DNA from: DATBSK01 sp964532485
Lineage (GTDB): Bacteria; Actinomycetota; Acidimicrobiia; IMCC26256; PALSA-555
Direction of reading: 5' to 3'
DNA: 64,000 bases
Assembly (NCBI GenBank): GCA_964532485.1
Contig: CAZHKE010000012.1
Location: 9,320-73,319 of the forward strand
The translations under genes and the position numbers were made by a program. Numbering within the stretch: the stretch's first letter is position 1; each line of letters opens with the position of its first letter. The notes beneath the pieces are model-generated. The model did no database searches and was not told the DNA's origin. It was given only the letters and a program-made list of their open reading frames with translations. Of this stretch, positions 8,554-17,325 are shown one piece after another.

Positions 8554-8653
8554 NNNNNNNNNNNNNNNNNNNNNNNNNNNNNNNNNNNNNNNNNNNNNNN
8601 NNNNNNNNNNNNNNNNNNNNNNNNNNNNNNNNNNNNNNNNNNNNNNNNNNNNN
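8554..8653. other. Assembly gap (100 N)
   Basis: The gap removes the groEL end and the start of the next gene. Confidence 0.99.
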
Positions 8654-9090
8654 AATCGGGCATCGAGGAACCGAGGATCCGCACGCTCGTCCAGCACAAG
8701 TGGGCCGAGTACCGGCCCGTCCTCCCGCACGCGCAGCTGCGCTTCCTCGACCGCGAGCGCTACCTCGATGCCGCCCGTGCCGACCCCCGGGTGCGCGACG
8801 AGCTGGTCATGGGCTGGTTCGACGACTTCGAGGCCGAGTTCAACGAGCCGGTGCTCAGCGACGTCGTCTCCGAGACGGTCACCGTGTGCCCGCCGATCAT
8901 GCGTGAGGTGATCGAGCCCGAGCCGCCGCGCATTCAGCGTGCGTACGTCGAGGGCGCGTTCTTGCGTCGCATGTTCCGTCTGCTCGTCGACGACCAGGGC
9001 TGGGGCCTCGACGTCCAGGTCCGCGACGTCATGGCCCGGCACTACTCGTTCCATCTCGTGGCCGTCGAGGCCGTCGAAGCCGACCGCTGA
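8654..9090 (+). CDS. Hypothetical protein, 5' end in gap
   Basis: An open frame enters from the gap and ends at 9090, giving about 144 residues that I do not recognise. It contains RTLVQHKWAEYRPVLPHAQL, ELVMGWFDDFEAEFNEPVLS and a C-terminal FHLVAVEAVEADR. It is rich in acidic and arginine residues, has no membrane segment or signal peptide in the visible part, and reads with strong GC3 coding bias, so it is likely real. It precedes hemQ by 45 bp in the same direction. Confidence 0.6.
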
Positions 9091-9135
9091 GCATCGCTGG
9101 CGGATGGCGGACGCCCCCCCGGTACCCTCTTCGGT

Positions 9136-9930
9136 GTGACCGAGCGCGATCGCGTCGAGGCGAGCACCGGGTGGGGAGTCCTCCATCTCTTCTACGCGGT
9201 CGACCGCCGCCTCGCTGACGACGAGCCGGGCGGCGCGAAGCGGATCCTCGACGCGCTCGAAGCGTTCAGCGCCGTCGACCCGCACCACGTCGTCACGTTC
9301 GCGACGCTCGGGCACAAGGCCGACCTCGGCGTCATGGCCGCCGGCCCCGACCTCGCCCGGCTCCAGGCGCTCCAGCACGAGCTCTCCCGCACCCCACTCC
9401 GCCTCACGTGGTCGTACCTGTCGCTGACCGAGTCGTCGGAGTACGCGGCGACCGAGGAGGACGAGCGCCGGCGCCTCACCGTCGAGGAGCAGGTCACCGA
9501 CGAGGCCGAGCTGGAGGAACGCCTGACCGTCTGGCGCGAGCGCATCACGCACTACCGCGAGCAGCGCGTGCACCCACGTCTGCCGCAAAAGGCGGCGATC
9601 TGCTTCTACCCGATGTCGAAGCGCCGCACCGGCGACGACAACTGGTACGCGCTCGACTTCGACGCGCGCAAGGCCCTCATGGCGGGCCACGCGCGCGTCG
9701 GCCGCACCTACGCGGGACGGGTCGTGCAGCTCATCACCGGGTCCACGGGCCTCGACGACTGGGAATGGGGCGTCACGCTGTTCGCCGACGACCCCGGCGC
9801 GCTCAAGGACATCGTGTACGAGATGCGCTTCGACGAGGTGTCGGCGCGCTACGCAGAGTTCGGGCCGTTCGTCACCGGGCTCGTGCTGGAACCGGCCGAA
9901 GCGCTGCGACGCGTCGGGCTCGAGAGCTGA
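9136..9930 (+). CDS. hemQ: Coproheme decarboxylase (chlorite dismutase family)
   Basis: A 264-residue chlorite dismutase-family protein of the HemQ/ChdC type, which converts coproheme III to heme b with peroxide in the actinobacterial/firmicute heme pathway. Family segments are GWGVLHLFYAVDR, RTPLRLTWSYLSLTESSEY, KAAICFYPMSKRRTGDDNWY and the C-terminal FDEVSARYAEFGPF. An acidic, charged linker sits between residues 110 and 145. The GTG start at 9136 lies in a short spacer after the preceding gene. No other heme genes are adjacent. Confidence 0.92.
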   Translation: MTERDRVEASTGWGVLHLFYAVDRRLADDEPGGAKRILDALEAFSAVDPHHVVTFATLGHKADLGVMAAGPDLARLQALQHELSRTPLRLTWSYLSLTESSEYAATEEDERRRLTVEEQVTDEAELEERLTVWRERITHYREQRVHPRLPQKAAICFYPMSKRRTGDDNWYALDFDARKALMAGHARVGRTYAGRVVQLITGSTGLDDWEWGVTLFADDPGALKDIVYEMRFDEVSARYAEFGPFVTGLVLEPAEALRRVGLES

Positions 9931-9962
9931 GACGCACGGACGAGGCCGACGCGCTCGCCGCC

Positions 9963-10424
9963 TTGCGCGCCGCGTCCGCGGCGATCGTGGCCGGCGTCGA
10001 GCGAATGGTCCCGACGTGGGTCGAGGTCAACGTGGCGACCATCCTCGACGCGTGGGGCAAGGCCGACGATGCCACCCGGGCCCACGCCGCCGCCGCGGCA
10101 CGGGTGGCCGGGGCTGACGCCGCGGCGCGCGTCGCCTCGGAGCTGAGCTCGCTCTTCTCGGTCGACGCCGCGGATCAAGCGACGACGCCCCTCGAGATCG
10201 TGCGCACGGCCGTGCGCGAGCCGACGGACGTGCTCGCGGCCGCGGGAGTGCCACCGGTGGTGCGAGATGCGTTCGCCGAGCGAGCCTGGCCCGACGACCG
10301 CTACGACCTCGTGCCCGGGACCCTCGGCGACCTGGGCGACCCCGACCTCGGCCCGCTCCAGCTCGCGTGGGGCCTCGCCAAGGCCAAGGTGCTTCGGGCC
10401 CGGGCCGACGACCGCTGCACCTAG
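9963..10424 (+). CDS. Hypothetical protein downstream of hemQ
   Basis: A frame open from inside the hemQ end to a TAG at 10422-10424. Usable starts are TTG 9963 or GTG 9987; no ATG or strong ribosome site is near the hemQ stop, so the start is uncertain. The roughly 150 residues are alanine-rich and helical in look (VPTWVEVNVATILDAWGKAD, TPLEIVRTAVREPTDVLAAA, LGPLQLAWGLAKAKVL). It resembles small conserved actinobacterial proteins of unknown function. Its stop codon overlaps the stop of the convergent oxidoreductase in a shared CTAG. Confidence 0.6.
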   Translation: MRAASAAIVAGVERMVPTWVEVNVATILDAWGKADDATRAHAAAAARVAGADAAARVASELSSLFSVDAADQATTPLEIVRTAVREPTDVLAAAGVPPVVRDAFAERAWPDDRYDLVPGTLGDLGDPDLGPLQLAWGLAKAKVLRARADDRCT

Positions 10425-11299
10425 AGGACGCTCGCGGCACCGACGTACTGGTCGCCGAGGCGCAGCACCATCTCGCGCATCCCGGCCGGGTCACCGGCGA
10501 ACGCCGTGAGCACGAGCTGGTCGACGCCGGCGTCGCGGTACGCGGGGAGCAGGGCCGGCTCGACGGGCTGGAGGTACGAGCACACGGTGACGTCGACGTC
10601 GGCGCGCGAGCGGCCTGCGCCGGCGAGCGCTCGCTCGAGGCGAGCGACGCAGTCGGCCGCGCTCTGCGGCGTGTGGTTGAAGCCGTGCCATCCGTCACCG
10701 AGCCTCGCGACCCGCCGCAGTGCCACCTCGCTCTCACCACCGACGTAGACGGGCGGGTGCGGCGACTGCACCGGCTTGGGGAACATCCGGCACGCCGGCA
10801 GCGCGTAGTGACTGCCCTCGTAGCTCGACACCTCGTCACGCCACAAGGAGCGCATCACTTCGACGTACTCGTCGGTGCGGGCGCCGCGCTGCTCGAACGG
10901 CACGTTCAGCGTGTCGAACTCCTCGCGCAACCAGCCGACCCCGATGCCGAAGTCGACGCGACCGTCCGACAGCCAGTCGAGTGTCGAGACCGACTTGGCG
11001 GTGTACACGGGGTTGCGCTGCGGCACGAGGCACACGGCGGTGCCCAGGCGCAGATCGTTCGTGCAGGCCGCGAGGTACGTGAGCGTCTCGAAGAGGCCGA
11101 GCATGCCCGACTCCGGCGGCAGCCCGAGGCGCCCGTCGTCGGCGTAGGGGTACTTCGACTCGTACTCGTCGACGAACACGACGTGCTCGCCGACCCATAC
11201 CGACGCGATCCCCGTGTCCTCGGCAGCCTCACCACACGCTTCGAGGAGCGCCGGGGTGGCGAGCGGCGACACGCTCGGCAGGAACAGTCCGATCCGCAT
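10421..11299 (-). CDS. LLM-class (luciferase-like) F420-dependent oxidoreductase
   Basis: A 292-residue luciferase-like monooxygenase family protein with a TIM-barrel pattern: MRIGLFLPSVSP, ASVWVGEHVVF, RLGTAVCLVPQRNPVYTAKS, SDGRVDFGIGVGWLREEF and PPVYVGGESEVALRRVARLG. Such proteins in actinobacteria mostly use reduced F420 and act on varied small molecules; the substrate cannot be read from sequence. The ATG at 11299 is chosen over upstream starts because GGGAGG lies just before it and the family starts there. Confidence 0.85.
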   Translation of the reverse strand: MRIGLFLPSVSPLATPALLEACGEAAEDTGIASVWVGEHVVFVDEYESKYPYADDGRLGLPPESGMLGLFETLTYLAACTNDLRLGTAVCLVPQRNPVYTAKSVSTLDWLSDGRVDFGIGVGWLREEFDTLNVPFEQRGARTDEYVEVMRSLWRDEVSSYEGSHYALPACRMFPKPVQSPHPPVYVGGESEVALRRVARLGDGWHGFNHTPQSAADCVARLERALAGAGRSRADVDVTVCSYLQPVEPALLPAYRDAGVDQLVLTAFAGDPAGMREMVLRLGDQYVGAASVL

Positions 11300-11413
11300 T
11301 CGTCCTCCCGGTCGGAGCGCGGCCATGCGCGGCACGTGCCAACTGCCCACGGTGGCGCGTGTCGTAGGGGCAGTAGTCTGCCGCGGGGCGTTGCGTCATG
11401 TCGGGAATGAGGT

Positions 11414-14095
11414 ATGTCGGGTGAGGGTGAGCAACGCCAGATGACGAGCAACCTCGCACCCGAGTCCGCGCCCATGGCGAGAGCCCGGGCTGCCCGTCAC
11501 GCCGCCGTGTCGGCCCTCGGTGAGGCCGAGCTGCTCGCGATGGCCGACGGCGCGCCGGTCGGGCTGTTCGCGTCGGTGGGTGACTTCGGCATCGTCCTCG
11601 CCAACCAGCGGATGTGCGAGATCACCGGCCGGCCCCTGTCGCGGCTCCTGGGCGACGCGTACCGCGACATGGTGCACCCCGACGACGCAGCGCGGGTCGA
11701 GGCGGCCGTGGCGAAGTCGGTGGAGCGAACCGGCGAGCTGTCGGTCGAGTACCGGATCGTCCGGCCCGACGGCGAGGTGCGGTGGGTCGCCGCCCATGCC
11801 GTCCGCGTGCGGTCCGACCCACCACCGCCGACCTCGGTCGGATCGCTCGTCGACGTCACCGAGGTCAAGCGAGTCGAGGCCGCGCTGCGTGACAGCGAGG
11901 CGCGCTTCCGGGCGATCGTCGAGGAAGGGTTCGACGTCGTCACGATCCTCGATCGCGAGCGTCGCGTGAAGTACGCGTCGCCGGCCGCGCGCCGGGTCGG
12001 GCGGTTCGAGCAGTCCCAAAACGGCCAGCCGGCACTCTCGTTCATCCACGACGACGACGTCGACGCGCTGGAGGCGTACTACGAGGCAGTCGTTCGCGGC
12101 GAGCACGTCGACGAGCCGGTGACTGCCCGCTTGATCGCCGGTGATGGCTCGATCGAGAGCCTCGAGGTCATCGCGCGCGACCTCTACGACGACCCCGCCG
12201 TGGAGGGGCTCGTCATCGTCTCGCGCGTCGTCACCGACCGCGTCGAAGCCGAAGCGGCGCTGCGCTTCTCCGAGGCGCGCCTGCGCGATCAGGCGTCGAT
12301 CCTCGAGATGATCGCGACGAGCTCGGCGCGCGCCGACACGCTGGCCGAGATCTGCCGCATGGTCGAGTCGCAGCTCGACGGCGCTCGCTGCACGATCCTG
12401 CTCATCGACGAGGAGCGCAACGAGCTCGTGCACGGCGCAGCGCCCTCGTTCCCCTCGTCGTTCCTGCAGGCGCTCGACGGCTCGCCGATCCACGACGGCC
12501 CCAGCCCGTGCGCGAATGCGGCCGCGACCGGTGAGACCGTGATCGTCGACGACATCCAGGCCGGTCCGGAGAGTCGGTACACCGAGCTGGCGCGCGAGCA
12601 CGACATCCGCGGCTGCTGGTCGACGCCCGTGCTCGCCGCCTCCGACGGCGGGGTGATCGGCACGTTCGCGACCTATCTCTCCGAGCCGCGCCGGCCGACC
12701 GCCGCGGAAGAGGCGGCCGTCGACTCCGTCGTGCAGCTCGCGGCGATCGCGATCGAGCGCACCCAGTTCGAGGCGGCACTCGCGCACCAGGCGCACCACG
12801 ATCCGCTCACGAGCCTGCCGAACCGGACGCTCTTCGGCGAGCTGCTCGAGCACGCGTTGCGACGAGCGCAACGCACGGGTACCGCGGTTGCGGTGCTGTT
12901 CATGGACCTCGATCGATTCAAGGTCGTGAACGACAGCCTCGGCCACGATGCGGGAGACGAGCTGCTCGCCGCGCTCGGTCAGCGGTTGGCGAACGTCCTG
13001 CGCCCGGGCGACGTCGTCGCCCGCTTCGGTGGCGACGAGTTCACGGTGCTGTGCGAGGATCTCGAGCCGGGAGACGCCGATCGCCCGTCGATCGGCGTCG
13101 CCGAGCGCCTCATCGACGCGTTGCGCGCACCCTTCATGATCGGGGGCGAGGACCAGTTCGTGAGCGCGAGCGTCGGCATCGCGATCTCGACGACCGGGCG
13201 CGAGCGTCCGGAAGCGCTGCTGCGCGACGCGGATGCCGCCATGTACCGAGCCAAGGACCGCGGCAAGGGGCGTTGCGAGGTCTTCGACGAAGAGATGCGC
13301 GACCGTGTTCGGCAGCGCCACGACACCGAGAACGCGCTGCACCGCGCGGTGGCCGGCAACGAGTTTCGCGTCCTCTTCCAGCCGATGGTCGCGCTGCGCG
13401 ACGGTGTCTGCGTCGGTGTCGAGGCGCTCGCGCGGTGGCAGCACCCCGAGCGTGGCCTGCTCAACCCTCGCGACTTCCTGCCGACAGCGGAGGAGACGGG
13501 CCTGATCGTGCCCATCGGCGCATGGCTGCTCGAGGAATCGTGCCGGCGCGCCGTCGAGTGGTGTGCGTCGCCGCACGTCGACGGCTTCCGCCTGGCAGTC
13601 AACCTCTCCGGTCGCCAGCTCGTGCATTCGGACCTCGCCGACCTCGTTGCCGGAGTTCTCTCCCGCACCGGCTTGCCGCCCGACGCGCTGTGCATCGAGA
13701 TCACCGAGACGACGCTGATGGACGATCTCGCCGCGGGAGTGGGCGCGGTGAAGGCGCTGAAGGCGCTCGGCGTGCGCGTGAGCATCGACGACTTCGGCAC
13801 CGGCTACTCCGCGCTCGGCTACCTGCGGCAGTTCCCCATCGACGATGTGAAGATCGACCGTACGTTCGTCGAGCGCCTGGGCACCGATCCCGAGGATGCC
13901 GCGATCGTCTCGGCCGTCGTGAGCCTCGGGCACGCGCTCGGCGTCACGGTCACCGGCGAGGGCGTCGAGACGCCGGCCCAGCTCGAGATGCTGCGAGCCC
14001 TGGGCGTCGACGCCGCTCAGGGCTACCTGATCGCGCCGCCCCAGCCCGCCGCCGACCTCACCCCCCAGCTCCTGCGCCGCAGCCGCTGGATCTAG
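11414..14095 (+). CDS. PAS-PAS-GAF sensor diguanylate cyclase/phosphodiesterase
   Basis: An 893-residue soluble c-di-GMP protein. PAS 1 covers about residues 38-155 (MCEITGRPLSRLLGD, MVHPDDAARVE), PAS 2 about 157-280, GAF about 290-455 (SPCANAAATGETVIVDDI, ATYLSEPRRPTAAEE), then GGDEF (LTSLPNRTLFGELL, intact GGDEF at 539-543) and EAL (intact EAL at 670-672, DDFGTGYSALGYLRQFPID). Both catalytic motifs are complete, so synthesis and breakdown of c-di-GMP are both possible. There is no transmembrane segment. The stop overlaps the antiporter stop in CTAG. Input signals are unknown. Confidence 0.93.
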   Translation: MSGEGEQRQMTSNLAPESAPMARARAARHAAVSALGEAELLAMADGAPVGLFASVGDFGIVLANQRMCEITGRPLSRLLGDAYRDMVHPDDAARVEAAVAKSVERTGELSVEYRIVRPDGEVRWVAAHAVRVRSDPPPPTSVGSLVDVTEVKRVEAALRDSEARFRAIVEEGFDVVTILDRERRVKYASPAARRVGRFEQSQNGQPALSFIHDDDVDALEAYYEAVVRGEHVDEPVTARLIAGDGSIESLEVIARDLYDDPAVEGLVIVSRVVTDRVEAEAALRFSEARLRDQASILEMIATSSARADTLAEICRMVESQLDGARCTILLIDEERNELVHGAAPSFPSSFLQALDGSPIHDGPSPCANAAATGETVIVDDIQAGPESRYTELAREHDIRGCWSTPVLAASDGGVIGTFATYLSEPRRPTAAEEAAVDSVVQLAAIAIERTQFEAALAHQAHHDPLTSLPNRTLFGELLEHALRRAQRTGTAVAVLFMDLDRFKVVNDSLGHDAGDELLAALGQRLANVLRPGDVVARFGGDEFTVLCEDLEPGDADRPSIGVAERLIDALRAPFMIGGEDQFVSASVGIAISTTGRERPEALLRDADAAMYRAKDRGKGRCEVFDEEMRDRVRQRHDTENALHRAVAGNEFRVLFQPMVALRDGVCVGVEALARWQHPERGLLNPRDFLPTAEETGLIVPIGAWLLEESCRRAVEWCASPHVDGFRLAVNLSGRQLVHSDLADLVAGVLSRTGLPPDALCIEITETTLMDDLAAGVGAVKALKALGVRVSIDDFGTGYSALGYLRQFPIDDVKIDRTFVERLGTDPEDAAIVSAVVSLGHALGVTVTGEGVETPAQLEMLRALGVDAAQGYLIAPPQPAADLTPQLLRRSRWI

Positions 14096-16806
14096 CGGTG
14101 GAAGAGGCGGTTGAAGCCGGCCGTCAGGCCGGTGCCGGAGCCGTCGGTGCCCGACCAGATGGCGTCGCGCGCCGCACGCTCGCGGGCTTCGTCGAGCTTG
14201 CGGCCCTCGGTGTCGGTCACCTCGAAGCGGTCGATCGCGAGTCCGCCCTTGGTCGCCACCCGCGCCGAGTGCACCGTCACGTCGCTCGCCATGAAGCCGA
14301 CCGTGATGATGTGCAACAGGCCATGTCGGTCTTGCCCCCGCACCTCGCAGATCGTGTGCCACGGAGACGCGACGTCGTCGAACGTGAGCTCGAGATCGGG
14401 TGCCGGCTCACTCGTCGGTGACCGCCTGAGCGCCTCCTCGATCGCCGACTCCAGGTCCCCGATCGCCACGAGCGCTTCGGCCGTGGGCGCTTGCGTGCGG
14501 ACGCGGAACGACTCGACCGCGGCGCCGTCGGGCCACGTCGCTGCACTCGCTTCGAGCACGTCGAGCCCTCGCGCCGCGAGCACCCCCGAGACGGCGGCGA
14601 GCAGCCCCGGACGGTTGCGGGCACCGATCTCGACCCGGGCCTGCGCCGACCCGAGAGGAGCCGCGACCGCACGCACCGACCCCTTGCGTGGCAGCGGGTC
14701 GAGCAGCTCCGCGTGACGGGCGATGTCGCCCGCCGGGTGCGCGAGCAGGTACCCACGCGGCGCCCGCCGGACCCGGGCCGTGGCGCCGGGCGCGTCACCG
14801 ACGAGCCGGAGCGCCTCCGCCCGTCGCTGCTCGACGACCGAGCCGGCGCGTGCGCCGGTGAGCTCGGGGTGGGACAGCACCCCGAGCACGCGGGTCAGCA
14901 GCTCGTCGAGCCGGTTGCGCTCGTAGGTCTCGAGCTCGCCGTAGGCCAACGACAGCAGGTACAGCGAGCGCGCCCGCTCCGGCGTGGCGACGTGGCTCGC
15001 CAGCTGGAGGACGGGCTCCTCGTCGAGGCCCTCGAGCCGCTGCGACGCGGCGCGCAGCAGCCCGTGGTCGGACACCAGGTCGGCGAGGTCCTCCTCGGCG
15101 ACGGCCCCGAGGCGGAGTCGGTCCGACAGCTGCCGGGCGAGGTCGGCCGGGTCGCCGCTCTCACCGGCCACGGCCAGCACGAGCGCGGCGAGGGTCGGCT
15201 GCTCCGGGTGCCGGAGGCGTTCGAACACGGCCGCAGCGCGCGCGTCCGACGTCAGGAGCTCCCGCAGGCGCTCGACGAGCTCGAAGCGCAGCACGTGCGC
15301 CGGGTCGAGCACGAACGGGTCGGCCCGGCGCCGGCGCACGGCCTCCGCCAGCTCGGGGAGCGACCGCTCCAGCACCTCCGAAGCCTCGAGGAACCGCCAC
15401 GACCGGATGCTGCCCTCGCGCAAGAGCGCGAGGAACCTCGACGTGGCACGCCCGTCCCACGTCGCCGCGCCGAGGTCGACGTCGCCGAGCCAGTCGAGGA
15501 GCTCCCCCGAAGGGCCGGCCCGCACGACGAGGCGCGCCGCGTCCAGCGCCACGACGAGACCGTCTTCGTCGGGGGGATCACCGGCGAGGCCGATCTCGCC
15601 GTTCACGGTGAGCCACCCGCCCGGCGGCGCCGGCGTGGGCGCGCGCTTGGGCCGCCGCTTCTGGAGCGTGCCGAGCCGGCCACGGAGCAACGAAGGCGCG
15701 GCGAGCGTCGTCCCGAGCACGACGACGACGAGCGCAGCGTAGAGATCGTCGTCGAGCACGCCCTCGGTGAGCCCGATGCTGGCGAAGATCAGTCCGACCT
15801 CTCCGCGGGGCAGCATCCCGAGGCCCACGAGCAGACGGTCGCCCACACCTCCCAGCAACCCGAGGCCGGCCGCGATCTTGCCGATGCTCGCGACCACGAT
15901 CAGCGCGCCCATCAACAACAACAGGTTCGGGTCGCCGAGCGCATCGAGATCGGCGTTCACGCCGATCTGCAGGAAGAACACGGGGATGAAGAGGTGACCG
16001 ACCGGTGCCAGCTCTCGTCGCATGCGCTCGGCGGGCGCGGTGCCACTGAGCGCGACGCCGGCTGCGAACGCACCGACGATCGGCGCCAGCTGCGCGACGT
16101 CGGCGAGAAGCGCGAACGCCAGGGTGAACGCGAGGGCGATCGCCACGAACGTGCCCGCCGACCGCGAGTGCCGATCGATGACCCCGAAGAGCTTCGGTCC
16201 GAAGCGCGTCCCGATGGCGACGGCCAGGACCAGGAACCCGACGGCGATGACGACGATCTGGGCGATGTCGAGCACCGAGACCGTTCCTGCCGTCGTGACC
16301 CGGACGACGATGGTGAGGAGGATCAGGCCCATCACGTCGTCGGCGACGGCTGCGCCGAGCACCGTGCGCGATTCGATGCGTGTCAACGCGCCGAGATCGC
16401 TGAACACCCGCGCGGTGATGCCGACGCTCGTCGCCGCGAGCGCCGCGCCGACGAACAGCGCGGTGTCGTTCGACTCGCCGAACCCGAGCGCGACGCCGAA
16501 GCCGAGGGCGACCGGCAGGATCACACCGATCACCGCGACCGCCATCGAGGACCGTCCGACCGACCGGAGGTCGCCGAGACTGAGCTCGAGCCCGACCTCG
16601 AGGAGCAGGAGGATCACGCCGAGCTCGGCCAGCACCTCCAGCGTGATGTCGTGGCCGACCAGCGAGAGCACCGACGGGCCGATCACGATGCCGGCGACGA
16701 TCTCGCCGACGACCGCGGGGACCTTGACGCGCTCGGCGAGCTCCGCGGCCACCTTCGCGGCCAGGAGGACGACGAGGATGTCGACGAGGACGTCGGTGAC
16801 GCTCAC
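14092..16806 (-). CDS. CPA2 cation/proton antiporter fused to GlnD-like C-terminus with two ACT domains
   Basis: A 904-residue protein. Residues 1 to about 385 are a CPA2 (Kef/NapA-type) antiporter with some 12 membrane segments, VVGEIVAGIVIGPSVL, and the proton-site pair D156-D157 in GAAVADDVMG. After a proline-rich linker (RRPKRAPTPAPPGG) residues about 415-690 align by eye with the linker and HD region of the GlnD encoded nearby (LALLREGSIRSWRFLEASEV against VQLLRRGRRAVPVCESLDQV), but the HDVGK metal motif is replaced by LAVAGES. ACT domains follow at about 724-775 (RNRPGLLAAVSGVLAARG) and 816-870 (DRHGLLHIITVGF). Nitrogen or amino-acid sensing that gates ion exchange is an inference. GTG start overlaps the upstream gene stop. 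Confidence 0.85.
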   Translation of the reverse strand: MSVTDVLVDILVVLLAAKVAAELAERVKVPAVVGEIVAGIVIGPSVLSLVGHDITLEVLAELGVILLLLEVGLELSLGDLRSVGRSSMAVAVIGVILPVALGFGVALGFGESNDTALFVGAALAATSVGITARVFSDLGALTRIESRTVLGAAVADDVMGLILLTIVVRVTTAGTVSVLDIAQIVVIAVGFLVLAVAIGTRFGPKLFGVIDRHSRSAGTFVAIALAFTLAFALLADVAQLAPIVGAFAAGVALSGTAPAERMRRELAPVGHLFIPVFFLQIGVNADLDALGDPNLLLLMGALIVVASIGKIAAGLGLLGGVGDRLLVGLGMLPRGEVGLIFASIGLTEGVLDDDLYAALVVVVLGTTLAAPSLLRGRLGTLQKRRPKRAPTPAPPGGWLTVNGEIGLAGDPPDEDGLVVALDAARLVVRAGPSGELLDWLGDVDLGAATWDGRATSRFLALLREGSIRSWRFLEASEVLERSLPELAEAVRRRRADPFVLDPAHVLRFELVERLRELLTSDARAAAVFERLRHPEQPTLAALVLAVAGESGDPADLARQLSDRLRLGAVAEEDLADLVSDHGLLRAASQRLEGLDEEPVLQLASHVATPERARSLYLLSLAYGELETYERNRLDELLTRVLGVLSHPELTGARAGSVVEQRRAEALRLVGDAPGATARVRRAPRGYLLAHPAGDIARHAELLDPLPRKGSVRAVAAPLGSAQARVEIGARNRPGLLAAVSGVLAARGLDVLEASAATWPDGAAVESFRVRTQAPTAEALVAIGDLESAIEEALRRSPTSEPAPDLELTFDDVASPWHTICEVRGQDRHGLLHIITVGFMASDVTVHSARVATKGGLAIDRFEVTDTEGRKLDEARERAARDAIWSGTDGSGTGLTAGFNRLFHR

Positions 16807-17084
16807 GCCGTGATGCCTGCTTCCCCGATCCGGAGGAGGTAGCCCCGTCGGTGCACGGTGTGGATCTGGAGGCCGGTCGGCGCGATCAGCCGCCGCAGAC
16901 GCGCCAGGTGCACGTCGAGGACGTTGCGGTCCNNNNNNNNNNNNNNNNNNNNNNNNNNNNNNNNNNNNNNNNNNNNNNNNNNNNNNNNNNNNNNNNNNNN
17001 NNNNNNNNNNNNNNNNNNNNNNNNNNNNNNNNGCCGCTCGAGCCGCTCCGCCTCCGCCGGCCAGTGCACGAGCGCCACGTCCAT
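16803..17084 (-). CDS. Winged-helix (OmpR/PhoB-type) transcriptional regulator, middle in gap
   Basis: Two pieces flank a gap: an N-terminus MDVALVHWPAEAERLER and a C-terminus RNVLDVHLARLRRLIAPTG then HTVHRRGYLLRIGEAG, the recognition helix and wing of a Trans_Reg_C domain. The N-terminus lacks a phosphoacceptor pattern in what is visible, so this looks like a small stand-alone winged-helix protein rather than a full response regulator. It starts at 17084, divergent from amt, and its TGA overlaps the antiporter GTG (GTGA), so the two form an operon. It could bind the GlnR-like box 130 bp upstream, but this is untested. Confidence 0.7.
   Translation of the reverse strand: MDVALVHWPAEAERLERXXXXXXXXXXXXXXXXXXXXXXXXXXXXXXXXXXDRNVLDVHLARLRRLIAPTGLQIHTVHRRGYLLRIGEAGITA
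16933..17032. other. Assembly gap (100 N)
   Basis: The gap lies inside the winged-helix regulator and hides its central part. Confidence 0.99.
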
Positions 17085-17215
17085 GCGGCGCAACCTACGG
17101 GCGCGGTGTTTCGACTCCGTTTCGTCGAGGTGAACGGCGCGCGGCCCGTGCGTCAGGACTCGGCCAGGTCGTCGATGCCGACGCGTCACATCTCGACCGG
17201 AGCCAGCGCCTGCTC

Positions 17216-17253
17216 GTAACACGCCCGAAACACTCCCGCGACTCCCGGGAAAC
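17216..17253 (+). promoter_or_regulatory. GlnR box upstream of amt
   Basis: GTAAC (17216), GAAAC (17227), GCGAC (17238) and GAAAC (17249) are each separated by six bases, giving the 11-bp phasing of the GlnR box (gTnAC-n6-GaAAc repeated). Only one key base departs from consensus, in the third element. The box ends 72 bp before the amt start, a usual position for activation of nitrogen genes. The rest of the 17085-17325 spacer shows no other recognised signal. Confidence 0.8.
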
Positions 17254-17325
17254 CTGGCACCGCCAACCTGTCCCGGATCTGAACAAGAGCCGACCGGAGA
17301 TGGTCGGTCCGACCGGGGGGACCAC

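Noticed and set aside
11396..14362. A 988-residue open frame on the reverse strand over the c-di-GMP gene
   Set aside because: It is an antisense shadow of a GC-rich gene: composition is Arg/Asp/Leu-rich without domains, while the forward frame has complete PAS, GAF, GGDEF and EAL domains.
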